Part shown: positions 34,920 to 43,081 of the stretch, in pieces
Position numbering within the stretch: the first letter of the stretch is position 1
How the letters are laid out: each line of letters starts with the position of its first letter
Assembly (NCBI RefSeq): GCF_008932115.1
Contig: NZ_CP044543.1
Span: 4,780,501-4,844,500 of the forward strand
Origin: Bradyrhizobium betae
GTDB taxonomy: Bacteria > Pseudomonadota > Alphaproteobacteria > Rhizobiales > Xanthobacteraceae
Length of the DNA stretch: 64,000 nucleotides
Direction: 5' to 3'
The notes under the pieces: generated by a model
Told to the model about the DNA's origin: nothing
The model's input: the letters and a program-made list of their open reading frames with translations, nothing else
Databases searched by the model: none
Program-made: the position numbers and the translations under genes

Positions 34920-35597
34920 TCAGCTCCGCGCGATGTCGCTCTTCGCCAGATCCCACATCAGGCTGTAAGTGCCGACGGAGACGGGAAGCGGGAAGGGCGC
35001 CGCAGCAGGGCCGGTGAAGCGCTCGGCGATGACGGCGGAGACCGCGCCGACATGCGTGCCGTCGATCAGCACGAACCAGTCGCGTGCGCCCTCGTTGCGC
35101 GTCGCCGGAATATCCGCCGTTGCGCCTGACAATTCCGGCTCGCTCTCGAGCAGGTGCATCGAGATGATGCCCTCACGCGTCTCGATCGCCAGCTTTTCTT
35201 GCAGTGCATCACGCCATGCGCCTGCGTTGTCTGCTGTCGGCCGCAGCCGCACCAGGCCGAGCGCGGCGCCGCGGCCGGTGCCCTTGCTGATGGTGATGCG
35301 CGCGACCACGCGCAGCATGTCCTTGAAATGCGCCATGGTCCGCCGCGACCATTCGGTCTGGTTGGCGAGCCGCGCCCGATAGGCGGGGCTGTCGAGCACG
35401 TCGAGCGTCGCGGTCGAATACAGCGAGAGATATTTGGGATTGGCCGCATACGCGACATAGCGCCGCGCCTCCAGGAATCCCTCGATCGCGACGCGCTCTT
35501 CCAGATGCTCGCGATCGTACCAGCGGTTGAAATCGGGCTCATTGGCTTCGTCGATGTTCATCGACGTCAGCAGCATGCCTTTCCCGGCGAGCGGCAT
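34920..35597 (-). CDS. Hypothetical dimeric alpha/beta-barrel protein
   Basis: 225 aa without signal peptide or membrane segments. It contains two related halves typical of dimeric alpha/beta-barrel proteins: FNRWYDREHLEERVAIEGFL near residue 23, matching the WYDREHL pattern of unknown-function barrels, and a second region from about residue 115. No catalytic residues could be assigned. It lies 26 bp after the aminopeptidase gene, so it may be the last gene of the pqq transcript. The start is uncertain: ATG 35597 has a distant AAGGA, and ATG 35576 follows GGGAAAGG. Confidence 0.7.
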   Translation of the reverse strand: MPLAGKGMLLTSMNIDEANEPDFNRWYDREHLEERVAIEGFLEARRYVAYAANPKYLSLYSTATLDVLDSPAYRARLANQTEWSRRTMAHFKDMLRVVARITISKGTGRGAALGLVRLRPTADNAGAWRDALQEKLAIETREGIISMHLLESEPELSGATADIPATRNEGARDWFVLIDGTHVGAVSAVIAERFTGPAAAPFPLPVSVGTYSLMWDLAKSDIARS

Positions 35598-35623
35598 TCT
35601 TTTTGTTATCCTTTTTTTGGGCG

Positions 35624-36607
35624 TTAACGCGCGGCCTTCGATGCGAGATCCGCGATCGACTTCATGACCGCGTCCCGCACGCCGGCATCATAGAGCGAAT
35701 GTCCGGCTTCTTCCACGATCCTGACCTCGGAACCCGGCCAAACTTTCGCGAGCGCCTGCGATGTCGCGGGCGGGCACAACAGATCGTAGCGGCCCTGCAC
35801 GATGATGCCGGGAATGCCGTTGAGCTTGCCGGCGTTCCGCAACAGCTGGTTCTCGCTCATGAAGCTGTCGTGGACGAAATAATGCGCCTCCATGAACGGC
35901 GTCGCCGGCAGCGTGCGCCAGACGTTCAACGAGGCGAGATCGATCCGCGTCTTGGCCGGCTTGTGCTCGGACAAGGCGCGTTCGGTATCGTGCCAGGCGC
36001 GCGACGCCGGGCCGTGCACGGACGGATCGGCATCGAGGATGCGACGATAGTAGGCTTCCACCGGCTGCTCGCGCTCTTCCGGCGGCAGCACGCTGAGGAA
36101 ATCCTCGTAGAGCGCGGGATAGAATTGCGACAGGCGCGAGGTGAAGGCCGTCTCGACTTCCGCCCGTGTGCCCAGGAATGTCGCGCGCAGCGCGATGCCG
36201 GAGACGCGCTCGGGATGCGCCTCTGCATAAGCCAGCGCCAGCGTCGCGCCCCAGGAGCCGCCGACCACCATCCAGCGCGAGATGCCGAATTTCTCGCGGA
36301 TTGTCTCCATGTCCGCGATCAGATGCGCCGTGGTGTTGTGCGCACGCGATCCCTTGGGACGGCTGCGGCCGCAGCCGCGCTGGTCGAACAGCACCGCATG
36401 CATGCGCTCGGGATCGAACAGCCGGCGGTGGTCGGGCTGGCAGCCGCTGCCCGGGCCGCCATGCAGATAAATGGCCGGGATGCCATCGGCGCGCCCAACG
36501 CTCTCGACATAGAGCTCATGGCCGTCGCCGACATCGAGCATCTCGGAGGTCAGTGGCGCAAAGGGATCGGCGCGTTTGGCGGATGCGGCCGCGTCGGCGT
36601 CAGGCAT
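35624..36607 (-). CDS. pip: Proline iminopeptidase (alpha/beta hydrolase)
   Basis: 327 aa serine peptidase that removes N-terminal proline. Motifs: oxyanion HGGPGSG, nucleophile elbow GGSWGATLALAY, acidic residue in QGRYDLLCPP and His in EEAGHSLYD. ATG 36607 overlaps the pqqE stop by 8 bp (another ATG sits at 36610), so it is translationally coupled to the pqq genes. A peptidase in a PQQ operon could degrade the remains of the PqqA peptide; known pqq proteases are of other families (PqqF/PqqG zinc proteases), so this link is inference. Confidence 0.9.
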   Translation of the reverse strand: MPDADAAASAKRADPFAPLTSEMLDVGDGHELYVESVGRADGIPAIYLHGGPGSGCQPDHRRLFDPERMHAVLFDQRGCGRSRPKGSRAHNTTAHLIADMETIREKFGISRWMVVGGSWGATLALAYAEAHPERVSGIALRATFLGTRAEVETAFTSRLSQFYPALYEDFLSVLPPEEREQPVEAYYRRILDADPSVHGPASRAWHDTERALSEHKPAKTRIDLASLNVWRTLPATPFMEAHYFVHDSFMSENQLLRNAGKLNGIPGIIVQGRYDLLCPPATSQALAKVWPGSEVRIVEEAGHSLYDAGVRDAVMKSIADLASKAAR

Positions 36608-37793
36608 CATTGCCGGATTCCGGAGTGCCGCCGGCGAAATTGCGATAGAGGAAGCGGTTGGTCTCGCCCTCGGCCTCGCGCTCGGCCTGCTTGAAGATGG
36701 TCTCGTGCAGCGGCGACAGCGCGCAGGCGGGATCGGTGTTGGCGGCATCGCCTGTCAGCGCAAAGGCCTGGCAGCGGCAGCCGCCGAAATCGATCTCGCG
36801 GAATTCGCAGCTCTTGCACGGCTCCTTCATCCAGCCGGTGCCACGATAGCGGTTGAAGGCCTCCGAGTTCTGCCAGATCCACGCGATCGAATGGTTCGAG
36901 CGCACCGACTCGAAGTCGAGTCCGGTGATGCTCTCGGCGGCATGGCACGGCAGCACCTTGCCGGCGGGCGAGATGTTGAAGAACTGCCGGCCCCAGCCGC
37001 CCATGCACTTCTTCGGCCGCAGCGCGTAGTAATCCGGCACGACGTAGTCGATGGCGAGCGTGCCCTTGAGCCGCTCCCGCGCCTCCTCGACGATATCAGT
37101 GCATGCGTCGAGCTGCGCCACCGTCGGCATCAGCGCGGCGCGGTTCTTCAGCGCCCAGCCGTAATATTGCACGTTGGCGACCTCGAGCCGGTCGGCGTCG
37201 AGATCGACAGACATCTGGATGATGTCGGGAAGCTGGTGCAAATTCTGCCGGTGCATCACCGCGTTCACGGTGAGCGGCAGATCGAGCTCGCGCGTCCATT
37301 TTGCCACCTCTAACTTCTTGTGGTGGCCGCCTTTGTAGCCGGCGACGCGATCGGCGAGACCTTCCTCGACGCCTTGGAAAGAGATCTGCACATGGCAGAG
37401 CCCGGCATCGGCAAGCTCGCTCAGCCGCTCGCGCGTCAGCAGCACGGCCGAGGTGATCAGGTTGGTGTAGAGCCCGACGTCGGTTGCATGCTTGACCAGC
37501 TCGACGAGGTCTTTCCGCGCCGTCGGCTCGCCGCCGGAGAAATGCACCTGCAGCACGCCGATCTCGGCGAGCTCGCTCAGCACCTTCTTCCACTCGTCCG
37601 TGGTCAGCTCCTTGCCCGAGCGATCGAGCTCGACCGGGTTGGAGCAATAGGGGCACTGCAGCGGGCAGCGGTGGGTGATCTCGAGCAGCACGGCGAGCGG
37701 AATGCCGAACGTCTCCGCCGTCGAGCGGCCCTTCTCCAGCACCGCGAGGCTGTCGCTGGCATCGGGCGGGATAATTGGGAGCACGTCGCTCAT
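36600..37793 (-). CDS. pqqE: PQQ biosynthesis radical SAM enzyme PqqE
   Basis: 397 aa. Forms the Glu-Tyr carbon-carbon crosslink on the PqqA peptide, the first step of pyrroloquinoline quinone synthesis. Radical-SAM cluster ligands Cys43, Cys47 and Cys50 lie in CPLQCPYC; the C-terminal SPASM part carries the auxiliary-cluster cysteines (CMGGWG, CHAAE, CKSCEFREIDFGGCRC). ATG 37793 overlaps pqqD as ATGA; the longer reading through pqqD is a shadow. Confidence 0.97.
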   Translation of the reverse strand: MSDVLPIIPPDASDSLAVLEKGRSTAETFGIPLAVLLEITHRCPLQCPYCSNPVELDRSGKELTTDEWKKVLSELAEIGVLQVHFSGGEPTARKDLVELVKHATDVGLYTNLITSAVLLTRERLSELADAGLCHVQISFQGVEEGLADRVAGYKGGHHKKLEVAKWTRELDLPLTVNAVMHRQNLHQLPDIIQMSVDLDADRLEVANVQYYGWALKNRAALMPTVAQLDACTDIVEEARERLKGTLAIDYVVPDYYALRPKKCMGGWGRQFFNISPAGKVLPCHAAESITGLDFESVRSNHSIAWIWQNSEAFNRYRGTGWMKEPCKSCEFREIDFGGCRCQAFALTGDAANTDPACALSPLHETIFKQAEREAEGETNRFLYRNFAGGTPESGNDA

Positions 37794-38101
37794 GGCGTCT
37801 TCTCCCGGGCCTCGGTCAAAAAGCCCTTGTCGGCGAGATCCTGCAGCATGACGATGACGTCGGCGAGGATCGCCTCGCGCGGCGCGGCGTATTTCGCCGC
37901 CAGCTGGTCGGAGACGTCGCCGACGCTGCGCTCGCCGTTGCAGAGCTGCAAGACCTCGACCGCGATCTCGTCCGGCGCCAGCACGCGTTCCGGCGCCAGG
38001 ATCACCCAGACCTTGCGCGTCTCGTCGTATTTCAGCTTGGCGTGCCGCGGCAGCACGGGGCGGCTTGCCTCGCTGACGCTGATATGACGCGGCCCGGCCA
38101 T
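37790..38101 (-). CDS. pqqD: PQQ biosynthesis peptide chaperone PqqD
   Basis: 103 aa RiPP-recognition-element protein that binds PqqA and presents it to PqqE. It shows the usual LPRHAKLKYDETRKVWVIL region and a C-terminal LQDLADKGFL helix. The start lies 12 bp after the pqqC stop and its own stop overlaps pqqE. Confidence 0.95.
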   Translation of the reverse strand: MAGPRHISVSEASRPVLPRHAKLKYDETRKVWVILAPERVLAPDEIAVEVLQLCNGERSVGDVSDQLAAKYAAPREAILADVIVMLQDLADKGFLTEAREKTP

Positions 38102-38113
38102 TTCCGTTCCTCT

Positions 38114-38893
38114 TCAACCCGCTTTGGGCACGAACGCGCCCGGCGGAATGTTGCCCTCGACATAGGCGTAATAGAGCGCGTCGAGCTGCACCCACAGCAC
38201 GTTGGTCTTGAAGATCAGCGCGTTGCAGACCGATGCGCGTTGCTCCGGCGTCGTCGCATGCGTCCTGACATAGTCGAGCGCGAAATTGGCGTCGCGCGGC
38301 GCCTGGGTCAGGCGGCGCTTGAAGTAGCTCATGGTGTCCGGGTTGACGAAGTCATAGTGCTGCAGCATGCCGGCAATGCGCTCCTCGTGGATGCTGGGCG
38401 CGAACAATTCGGTCAGCGACGAGGCGATCGCCTCCAGCGGTGACTTCTCGCGGCAATAATGGACATAGGCTTCGACCGCGAAGCGTGTCGCCGGCAGAAT
38501 GCCCTCGGTGGATTCCACGTAAGCCGTGTCGAGGCCGAGGCCGTCGGTCAGCTTCAGCCAGCGCTCGATGCCGCCCTCGCTGCCGACATCGCCGTCATGG
38601 TCCTCGATGCGGTGCCGCCATTCCAGGCGCGTGGCGCGGTCGCGGAAGCGCGAGATCACCACCGCGTCCTTGATCGGGATCGTGCTCTGGTAATAGTAGC
38701 GGTTCAGCGCCCAGGCCTGCACCTGGCCCTTGTTCAGCTTGCCGCCGTGCAGCAGCTTATGAAACGGGTGCAGGCTGTGATAGCGGGTCGCGCCGATGTG
38801 GCGCAGCGCCGCCTCCAGCTCCTCGGCCGAATTGAGCCTGATGTCCTTGCCGATCGAGAGTGCAGTCATTCCAGTCAGTGACGCGGCATTCAC
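38114..38893 (-). CDS. pqqC: Pyrroloquinoline-quinone synthase PqqC
   Basis: 259 aa cofactorless oxidase that carries out the final ring closure and eight-electron oxidation to PQQ. All-helical TENA-like sequence with YHSLHPFHKLLHGGKL, QAWALNRYYYQSTIPIKDA and HDGDVGSEGGIERWL. It starts at GTG 38893, overlapping the pqqB stop by 4 bp; an internal ATG at 38869 (residue 9) is the alternative. Confidence 0.96.
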   Translation of the reverse strand: MNAASLTGMTALSIGKDIRLNSAEELEAALRHIGATRYHSLHPFHKLLHGGKLNKGQVQAWALNRYYYQSTIPIKDAVVISRFRDRATRLEWRHRIEDHDGDVGSEGGIERWLKLTDGLGLDTAYVESTEGILPATRFAVEAYVHYCREKSPLEAIASSLTELFAPSIHEERIAGMLQHYDFVNPDTMSYFKRRLTQAPRDANFALDYVRTHATTPEQRASVCNALIFKTNVLWVQLDALYYAYVEGNIPPGAFVPKAG

Positions 38894-39819
38894 AACACGA
38901 TCTCCGTTCCGTCGGCGGGTATCTGCCAGCCCGCCGCCTCGGTGGCTTTGCGCTCGGGTGACGCGGGCAGCAGCGCCGGGTTCGAGTTATTGATATGCAG
39001 AAACATCTTCCTGTCGAGCGTGAGATCGGCCAGCCGGGCGATCGCGCCGTCGTCGCCGGACATTGCGACGTGGCCCATGCTCTTGCCGGTCTTGTGGCCG
39101 AGCCCGGCCTGGATCATCTCGTCGTCCCGCCAGACCGTGCCGTCGAAGAACACCAGCGCGGCGCCGTCGATCTCGGCCTTGAGCGCGTCGGTCACCTCGG
39201 CGCAGGCGGCGATGAAGTAGAAGAACTTGCCGCTGGTCTTGTCGGTGATCTTCAGCCCCAGCGTATCGCCGTCGCCGCTCTCGCCGCCGGGATGCGCCTT
39301 GCCTTCGAGATACCAGGCCGATTTGCCAGGCACCGCGAAGGCCAGCACCTCCAGCCCCGAGCGCGCGCCGTTCGGCAATCGTGGCTCGAACGGCTCGCGG
39401 ATATCGATCGGCTGCCGTTTGACGTTCTTCTCGTTCAGCACGTTGAAGATGCTGTTGCTCGCCAGGATCGCCAGCACCTTGTCATGCGCATAGATCGTGA
39501 AGGGCGAGCCCTCGCGCATCGACAGCAGGCCCGCCACCGCATCCACTTCGCTGTTGGTCAGGATCACGCCTGCAACAGGCGTGTGGCGCAGGGCGCCCGC
39601 CTTGGGGTGCAGCTGCGGCGTGGCGTTCAATTGCTGGCGAAGGTCGGGCGAGGCGTTGATCAGGAACCAATGTTCGCCGTCGCCGCTGAAGGCGACCGAG
39701 GCCTGGGTTCGCAAGAGCTCATGGCCGTTGGCTCGGGCCGTCCGGCAACCCTCGCAGCCGCAATTCCATTGCGGCACTCCGCCGCCGGCCCCGGCGCCCA
39801 GGACGACGACGCGAAGCAT
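38890..39819 (-). CDS. pqqB: PQQ biosynthesis protein PqqB (metallo-beta-lactamase fold)
   Basis: 309 aa MBL-fold protein; in other species PqqB is an iron-dependent hydroxylase acting on the Glu-Tyr-derived intermediate. It begins MLRVVVLGAGAGGGVPQWNC, the invariant PqqB start, with a Cys-rich CGCEGCRTAR zinc site close behind. AGGAGA precedes ATG 39819. It is separated from pqqA by 118 bp, the only sizeable gap in the operon, where an mRNA processing or attenuation site is common in other pqq operons; no obvious terminator is visible here. Confidence 0.95.
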   Translation of the reverse strand: MLRVVVLGAGAGGGVPQWNCGCEGCRTARANGHELLRTQASVAFSGDGEHWFLINASPDLRQQLNATPQLHPKAGALRHTPVAGVILTNSEVDAVAGLLSMREGSPFTIYAHDKVLAILASNSIFNVLNEKNVKRQPIDIREPFEPRLPNGARSGLEVLAFAVPGKSAWYLEGKAHPGGESGDGDTLGLKITDKTSGKFFYFIAACAEVTDALKAEIDGAALVFFDGTVWRDDEMIQAGLGHKTGKSMGHVAMSGDDGAIARLADLTLDRKMFLHINNSNPALLPASPERKATEAAGWQIPADGTEIVL

Positions 39820-39937
39820 GTTACGTCTCCTGGAGGCAATGTCGCGAGGTGGATCTCACGCCGACACAAATCCTGTCGTCCGGACATGCATCGTGACTGA
39901 AAGATCCACCTGCGCAGAACGCGAACTCACCAGCCGC

Positions 39938-40018
39938 TTACTTGCGGGTGGCGCTCACATACATGTTGATTTCCATGCCGCAGGGCACTTCGACGATCTT
40001 CGGGGCTTTCCAGGCCAT
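39938..40018 (-). CDS. pqqA: PQQ precursor peptide PqqA
   Basis: 26-residue peptide, MAWKAPKIVEVPCGMEIN then MYVSATRK. The invariant Glu16 and Tyr20, which become the PQQ skeleton, are present in E-I-N-M-Y. GGAGAG lies 6 bases before ATG 40018. It is the first gene of pqqABCDE. Confidence 0.95.
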   Translation of the reverse strand: MAWKAPKIVEVPCGMEINMYVSATRK

Positions 40019-40266
40019 ATCAGCTCTCCATTTCGCGAACTCGGACGTATCCGCCCATGGGTTAAAGTAATGCGGGCACGAAAGTTCGCCAGTGAAATTT
40101 TCCCGAGGAAGCCATGTTGCGCCGCGAAAAATGATGGTGGAACATCAGTTCTGGTGACGCTGCCTTGCGCGTGGCGCATTCGGTCGTGAACGCTGTCCTG
40201 ATAAAGCAGTTGTGAGTGCAGTGCAGCTTTCAATCCGGTACAGGCGACTTTAGCTGGATCTCGGTG

Positions 40267-40524
40267 ATGCCCAAATATTTCTTCAACACCCGCATTGGCG
40301 ACGAGTTGATCGTGGATCCCGAAGGCGAGGACCTGCGCAACCCCGATCGTGCCTGGGAGGTCGCCCGCCAGATGATCCTGGAGGTGCTGAAATCCGAGGG
40401 GACCCAGCCGGCGCTCATGGAGGCCGTGATCGAGGTGACCGACGTCGAGGGCGAAATCGTGCTGGAATTCCCCTTCACCGAGGCCCTGCTGGACATGCCC
40501 GACCAGTCCGCGACGAGGCATTAG
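40267..40524 (+). CDS. DUF6894 family small protein
   Basis: 85 aa cytoplasmic protein starting MPKYFFNTRIGDELIVDPEG, the signature of a family abundant in Bradyrhizobium and relatives, usually annotated DUF6894. Acidic overall, function unknown. It is divergent from pqqA across 248 bp, in which no further gene is visible, and is followed by a palindromic repeat. Confidence 0.8.
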   Translation: MPKYFFNTRIGDELIVDPEGEDLRNPDRAWEVARQMILEVLKSEGTQPALMEAVIEVTDVEGEIVLEFPFTEALLDMPDQSATRH

Positions 40525-40552
40525 CCGCAAGGGCCAGCCACGAGAGCGGTGC

Positions 40553-40683
40553 CACCTCTCCCCAGCGGGGAGAGGTCGGATTGCGAAGCAATCCGGGTGA
40601 GGGGCGGCAGTGTACAGTGAAATCCCAACCCCTCACCCGGATCGCATCTTCGATGCGCTCCAACCTCTCCCTACGGGAGAGGT
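40553..40683. repeat. Intergenic palindromic repeat element (second copy of the 26897 type)
   Basis: About 130 bp with outer arms CACCTCTCCCC/GGGAGAGGTG and inner arms ATCCGGGTGAGGGG/CCCCTCACCCGGAT, plus small hairpins (GATTGCGAAGCAATC, GCATCTTCGATGC). Same architecture as 26897-27039. Lies between DUF6894 and the amidase gene. Confidence 0.75.
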
Positions 40684-40764
40684 GCCCCCCCTTCGCCCCT
40701 GCGAAATCCGCATGGCTTTGCCGCGTTCCCGGCGCTAAAAGACGCCGGTTAAACGGAGCAAGCC

Positions 40765-42165
40765 ATGCAAGATCTCTGGCGCCTGTCGGCCGCCGACCTC
40801 GCCACCCTCGTCAAAGCCAAAAAAGTGTCCGCCCGGGAGGCGGCCAAGGCCGGTCTCGCCCGGCTCGATGCGGTCAATCCCCAGCTCAATGCGGTGATCG
40901 ACCACCGGCCCGAGGACGTGCTCAAGCAGGCCGACGCCGTCGATGCCGCGATCGCGCGGGGCGAGGACCCCGGCGTGCTCGCCGGCGTCCCCGTTACCAT
41001 CAAGGCCAATGTCGACCAGGAGGGCTTTGCCACCACCAACGGCCTGAAACTCCAGCGCGACCTGATCGCGCGCGAGGACAATCCGGTGGTCGCCAATTTC
41101 CGGAAAGCAGGCGCGGTTCTGCTGGGCCGCACCAATTGCCCGGCCTTCTCCTACCGCTGGTTCACCACCAACCTCGTCCATGGCGACACCAAGAACCCCC
41201 GCGATGCCTCGCTGACGCCGGGCGGCTCGTCCGGCGGCGCCGGTTCGGCGGTCGCGGCCGGCATCGGCCATATCGCCCATGGCACCGACATCGCCGGCTC
41301 GATCCGCTATCCCGCCTATGCCTGCGGCGTGCATGGCCTGCGTCCGACGCTCGGCCGTATCCCGGCCTTCAACCCGGCGCTGCCGGAGCGCCCGATCGGG
41401 CCGCAGATCATGGCGGTCTCGGGACCCTTGGCGCGCACCGTCAACGACATCAGGATTTCGCTCGCCGCGATGTCGGCCCGCGATATCCGCGACCCCTGGT
41501 ATGTGCCGGCGCCGCTGGAAGGCCCCGCGCGACCGAAGCGTGCCGCGCTCTGCCTCAATCCAGACGGGCTCGCCACCACGCCGGAGGTGAAGGCGGCGGT
41601 GGTCGATGCCGGCAAGCGGCTGGAGCGCGCCGGCTGGACCGTCGAGACGATCGAAAACACGCCGCCGATGCGCGAAGCCGTCCAGTGGCAGATCAAACTC
41701 TGGCTCGGCGACGGCTTTGAGGCGCAGCTGGAGATGGCCGAGCGCGAAGGCGATCCCGGTGCGCTGGCCTGCCTGCGCGGCAACCGCGCCAAGGTCACGC
41801 CGATGGACCAGGCCAATTACGCGCAGGCGCTGACCCGCCGCGCCACGCTGACCCGCGACTGGATGCTGTTCTTCGAAAAATATGCCGTCGTGCTGACGCC
41901 GGTCTCCGGCGAGCTGCCGTTCCCCGATCATCTCGACCGCAAGGACGAGGAGTCCTTCAAGCGCGTCTGGGAAGCGCAGATGCCGCAGATCGCGACCCCG
42001 TTCATGGGGCTGCCGGGCCTCGTGGTCTCCACCGGCCTCGTCGGCAAGGCGCCGGTCGGCGTGCACATCGTCTCCGGCCGCTATCGCGAGGACCTGTGTC
42101 TGCTCGCGGGCGAAGCGATCGAGGCGGGCGGCGTGCCGCCGTCGCCGATCGATCCCGTGGGTTAG
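40765..42165 (+). CDS. Amidase-signature family amidase
   Basis: 466 aa amidohydrolase. The Ser-cisSer-Lys triad is visible: Lys in VPVTIKANVD (near residue 79), cis-Ser in TPGGSSGGAGSA (near 155) and the nucleophile Ser in DIAGSIRYPA (near 178). The substrate is unknown; relatives are annotated as amidase or as GatA-like, but no gatB/gatC is nearby and the length fits a free-standing amidase. GGAGCAAGCC precedes the ATG. The glutathione peroxidase gene follows 2 bp after its stop, so they share a transcript. Confidence 0.88.
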   Translation: MQDLWRLSAADLATLVKAKKVSAREAAKAGLARLDAVNPQLNAVIDHRPEDVLKQADAVDAAIARGEDPGVLAGVPVTIKANVDQEGFATTNGLKLQRDLIAREDNPVVANFRKAGAVLLGRTNCPAFSYRWFTTNLVHGDTKNPRDASLTPGGSSGGAGSAVAAGIGHIAHGTDIAGSIRYPAYACGVHGLRPTLGRIPAFNPALPERPIGPQIMAVSGPLARTVNDIRISLAAMSARDIRDPWYVPAPLEGPARPKRAALCLNPDGLATTPEVKAAVVDAGKRLERAGWTVETIENTPPMREAVQWQIKLWLGDGFEAQLEMAEREGDPGALACLRGNRAKVTPMDQANYAQALTRRATLTRDWMLFFEKYAVVLTPVSGELPFPDHLDRKDEESFKRVWEAQMPQIATPFMGLPGLVVSTGLVGKAPVGVHIVSGRYREDLCLLAGEAIEAGGVPPSPIDPVG

Positions 42166-42167
42166 CG

Positions 42168-42644
42168 ATGTCCGCCATCTACGACTTCAAGGCCAACTCG
42201 CTTGCCGGCGAGGAAGTGCCGATGAAACGTTTCGAAGGCCAGGTGCTGCTGATCGTCAACACCGCGAGCAAATGCGGCTTCACGCCGCAATATCGCGGGC
42301 TCGAGGATCTCCATCGCGACCTGTCGCCGCGCGGCTTCTCCGTGCTCGGCTTTCCCTGCAACCAGTTCGGCGCGCAGGAGCCAGGGCAGGCCACCGAGAT
42401 CCAGACGTTCTGCTCGACCAGTTACGACGTCACCTTTCCCCTGTTCGAGAAAATCGACGTCAACGGCGCCCATGCGCATCCCCTGTATGAGTACCTGAAA
42501 CGTCAGCAATCCGGCCTGCTCGGTGCCTCCATCAAATGGAATTTCACCAAATTCCTGGTGGACCGTGCCGGCAAGGTGATCGCGCGCTATGCGCCGACCG
42601 CCCGGCCGGAAGGATTGCGGCAGCAAATCGAGACCCTGTTATGA
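42168..42644 (+). CDS. Glutathione peroxidase-like thiol peroxidase
   Basis: 158 aa, Cys-type member of the GPx family that reduces peroxides with glutathione or thioredoxin. Catalytic Cys in NTASKCGFTPQY, Gln in FPCNQFGAQEPG and Trp in KWNFTKFLVD are all present. No signal peptide. The ATG at 42168 follows the amidase stop by 2 bp, and the stop overlaps the next gene as ATGA. Confidence 0.94.
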   Translation: MSAIYDFKANSLAGEEVPMKRFEGQVLLIVNTASKCGFTPQYRGLEDLHRDLSPRGFSVLGFPCNQFGAQEPGQATEIQTFCSTSYDVTFPLFEKIDVNGAHAHPLYEYLKRQQSGLLGASIKWNFTKFLVDRAGKVIARYAPTARPEGLRQQIETLL

Positions 42645-42898
42645 GCGAGACAATCATGAGCGACGAATTTCCCGACCGCCTCTCGGTCGATCCGAACAGC
42701 CCCTATTACAACGCGGATATTCTCTCCCGCGACGTCGGCATCCGCTTCAAGGGCGTCGAGAAAACCAATGTCGAGGAATACTGCATCAGCGAAGGCTGGG
42801 TCCGCGTCACCGCCGGCAACGCCAAGGACCGCCACGGCAACCCGCTGACCATCAAGGTGCACGGCCCGGTCGAGCCGTATTTCAGGGATAAGAAGTAG
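42641..42898 (+). CDS. DUF3297 family small protein
   Basis: 85 aa cytoplasmic protein (PDRLSVDPNSPYYNADILSR, then GIRFKGVEKTNVEEYCISEGWVR), the DUF3297 pattern, widespread in proteobacteria and of unknown function. Its ATG overlaps the glutathione peroxidase stop by 4 bp, so it is translated with it; an internal ATG five codons on is an alternative start. Confidence 0.88.
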   Translation: MSETIMSDEFPDRLSVDPNSPYYNADILSRDVGIRFKGVEKTNVEEYCISEGWVRVTAGNAKDRHGNPLTIKVHGPVEPYFRDKK

Positions 42899-42963
42899 TT
42901 CGAGGCACGCTCTCTCTCTCGACTCATTGCGAGGAGAGAATACGAAATCGCCTGTCTCTCCGC

Positions 42964-43070
42964 TGTCATGCCCCGGCTTGACCGGGGCATCCAGTACGCC
43001 GCGGCCTCTCGGCTCAATCACAATCGTCTCTGGAATACTGGATCGCCCGCTCAAAGCCGGGCGATGACAC
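42964..43070. repeat. 107-bp palindromic repeat, copy 1, downstream of malonyl-CoA decarboxylase
   Basis: Begins TGTCATGCCCCGGCTTGACC and ends GGGCGATGACAC; the two halves contain small hairpins (CCCCGG/CCGGGG and CGCCCG/CGGGCG) and the ends are mutually inverted (TGTCAT/ATGACA). A second copy in the same orientation lies at 44611-44714, on the other side of the decarboxylase gene. Confidence 0.85.
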
Positions 43071-43081
43071 CGAGGTTGTAG

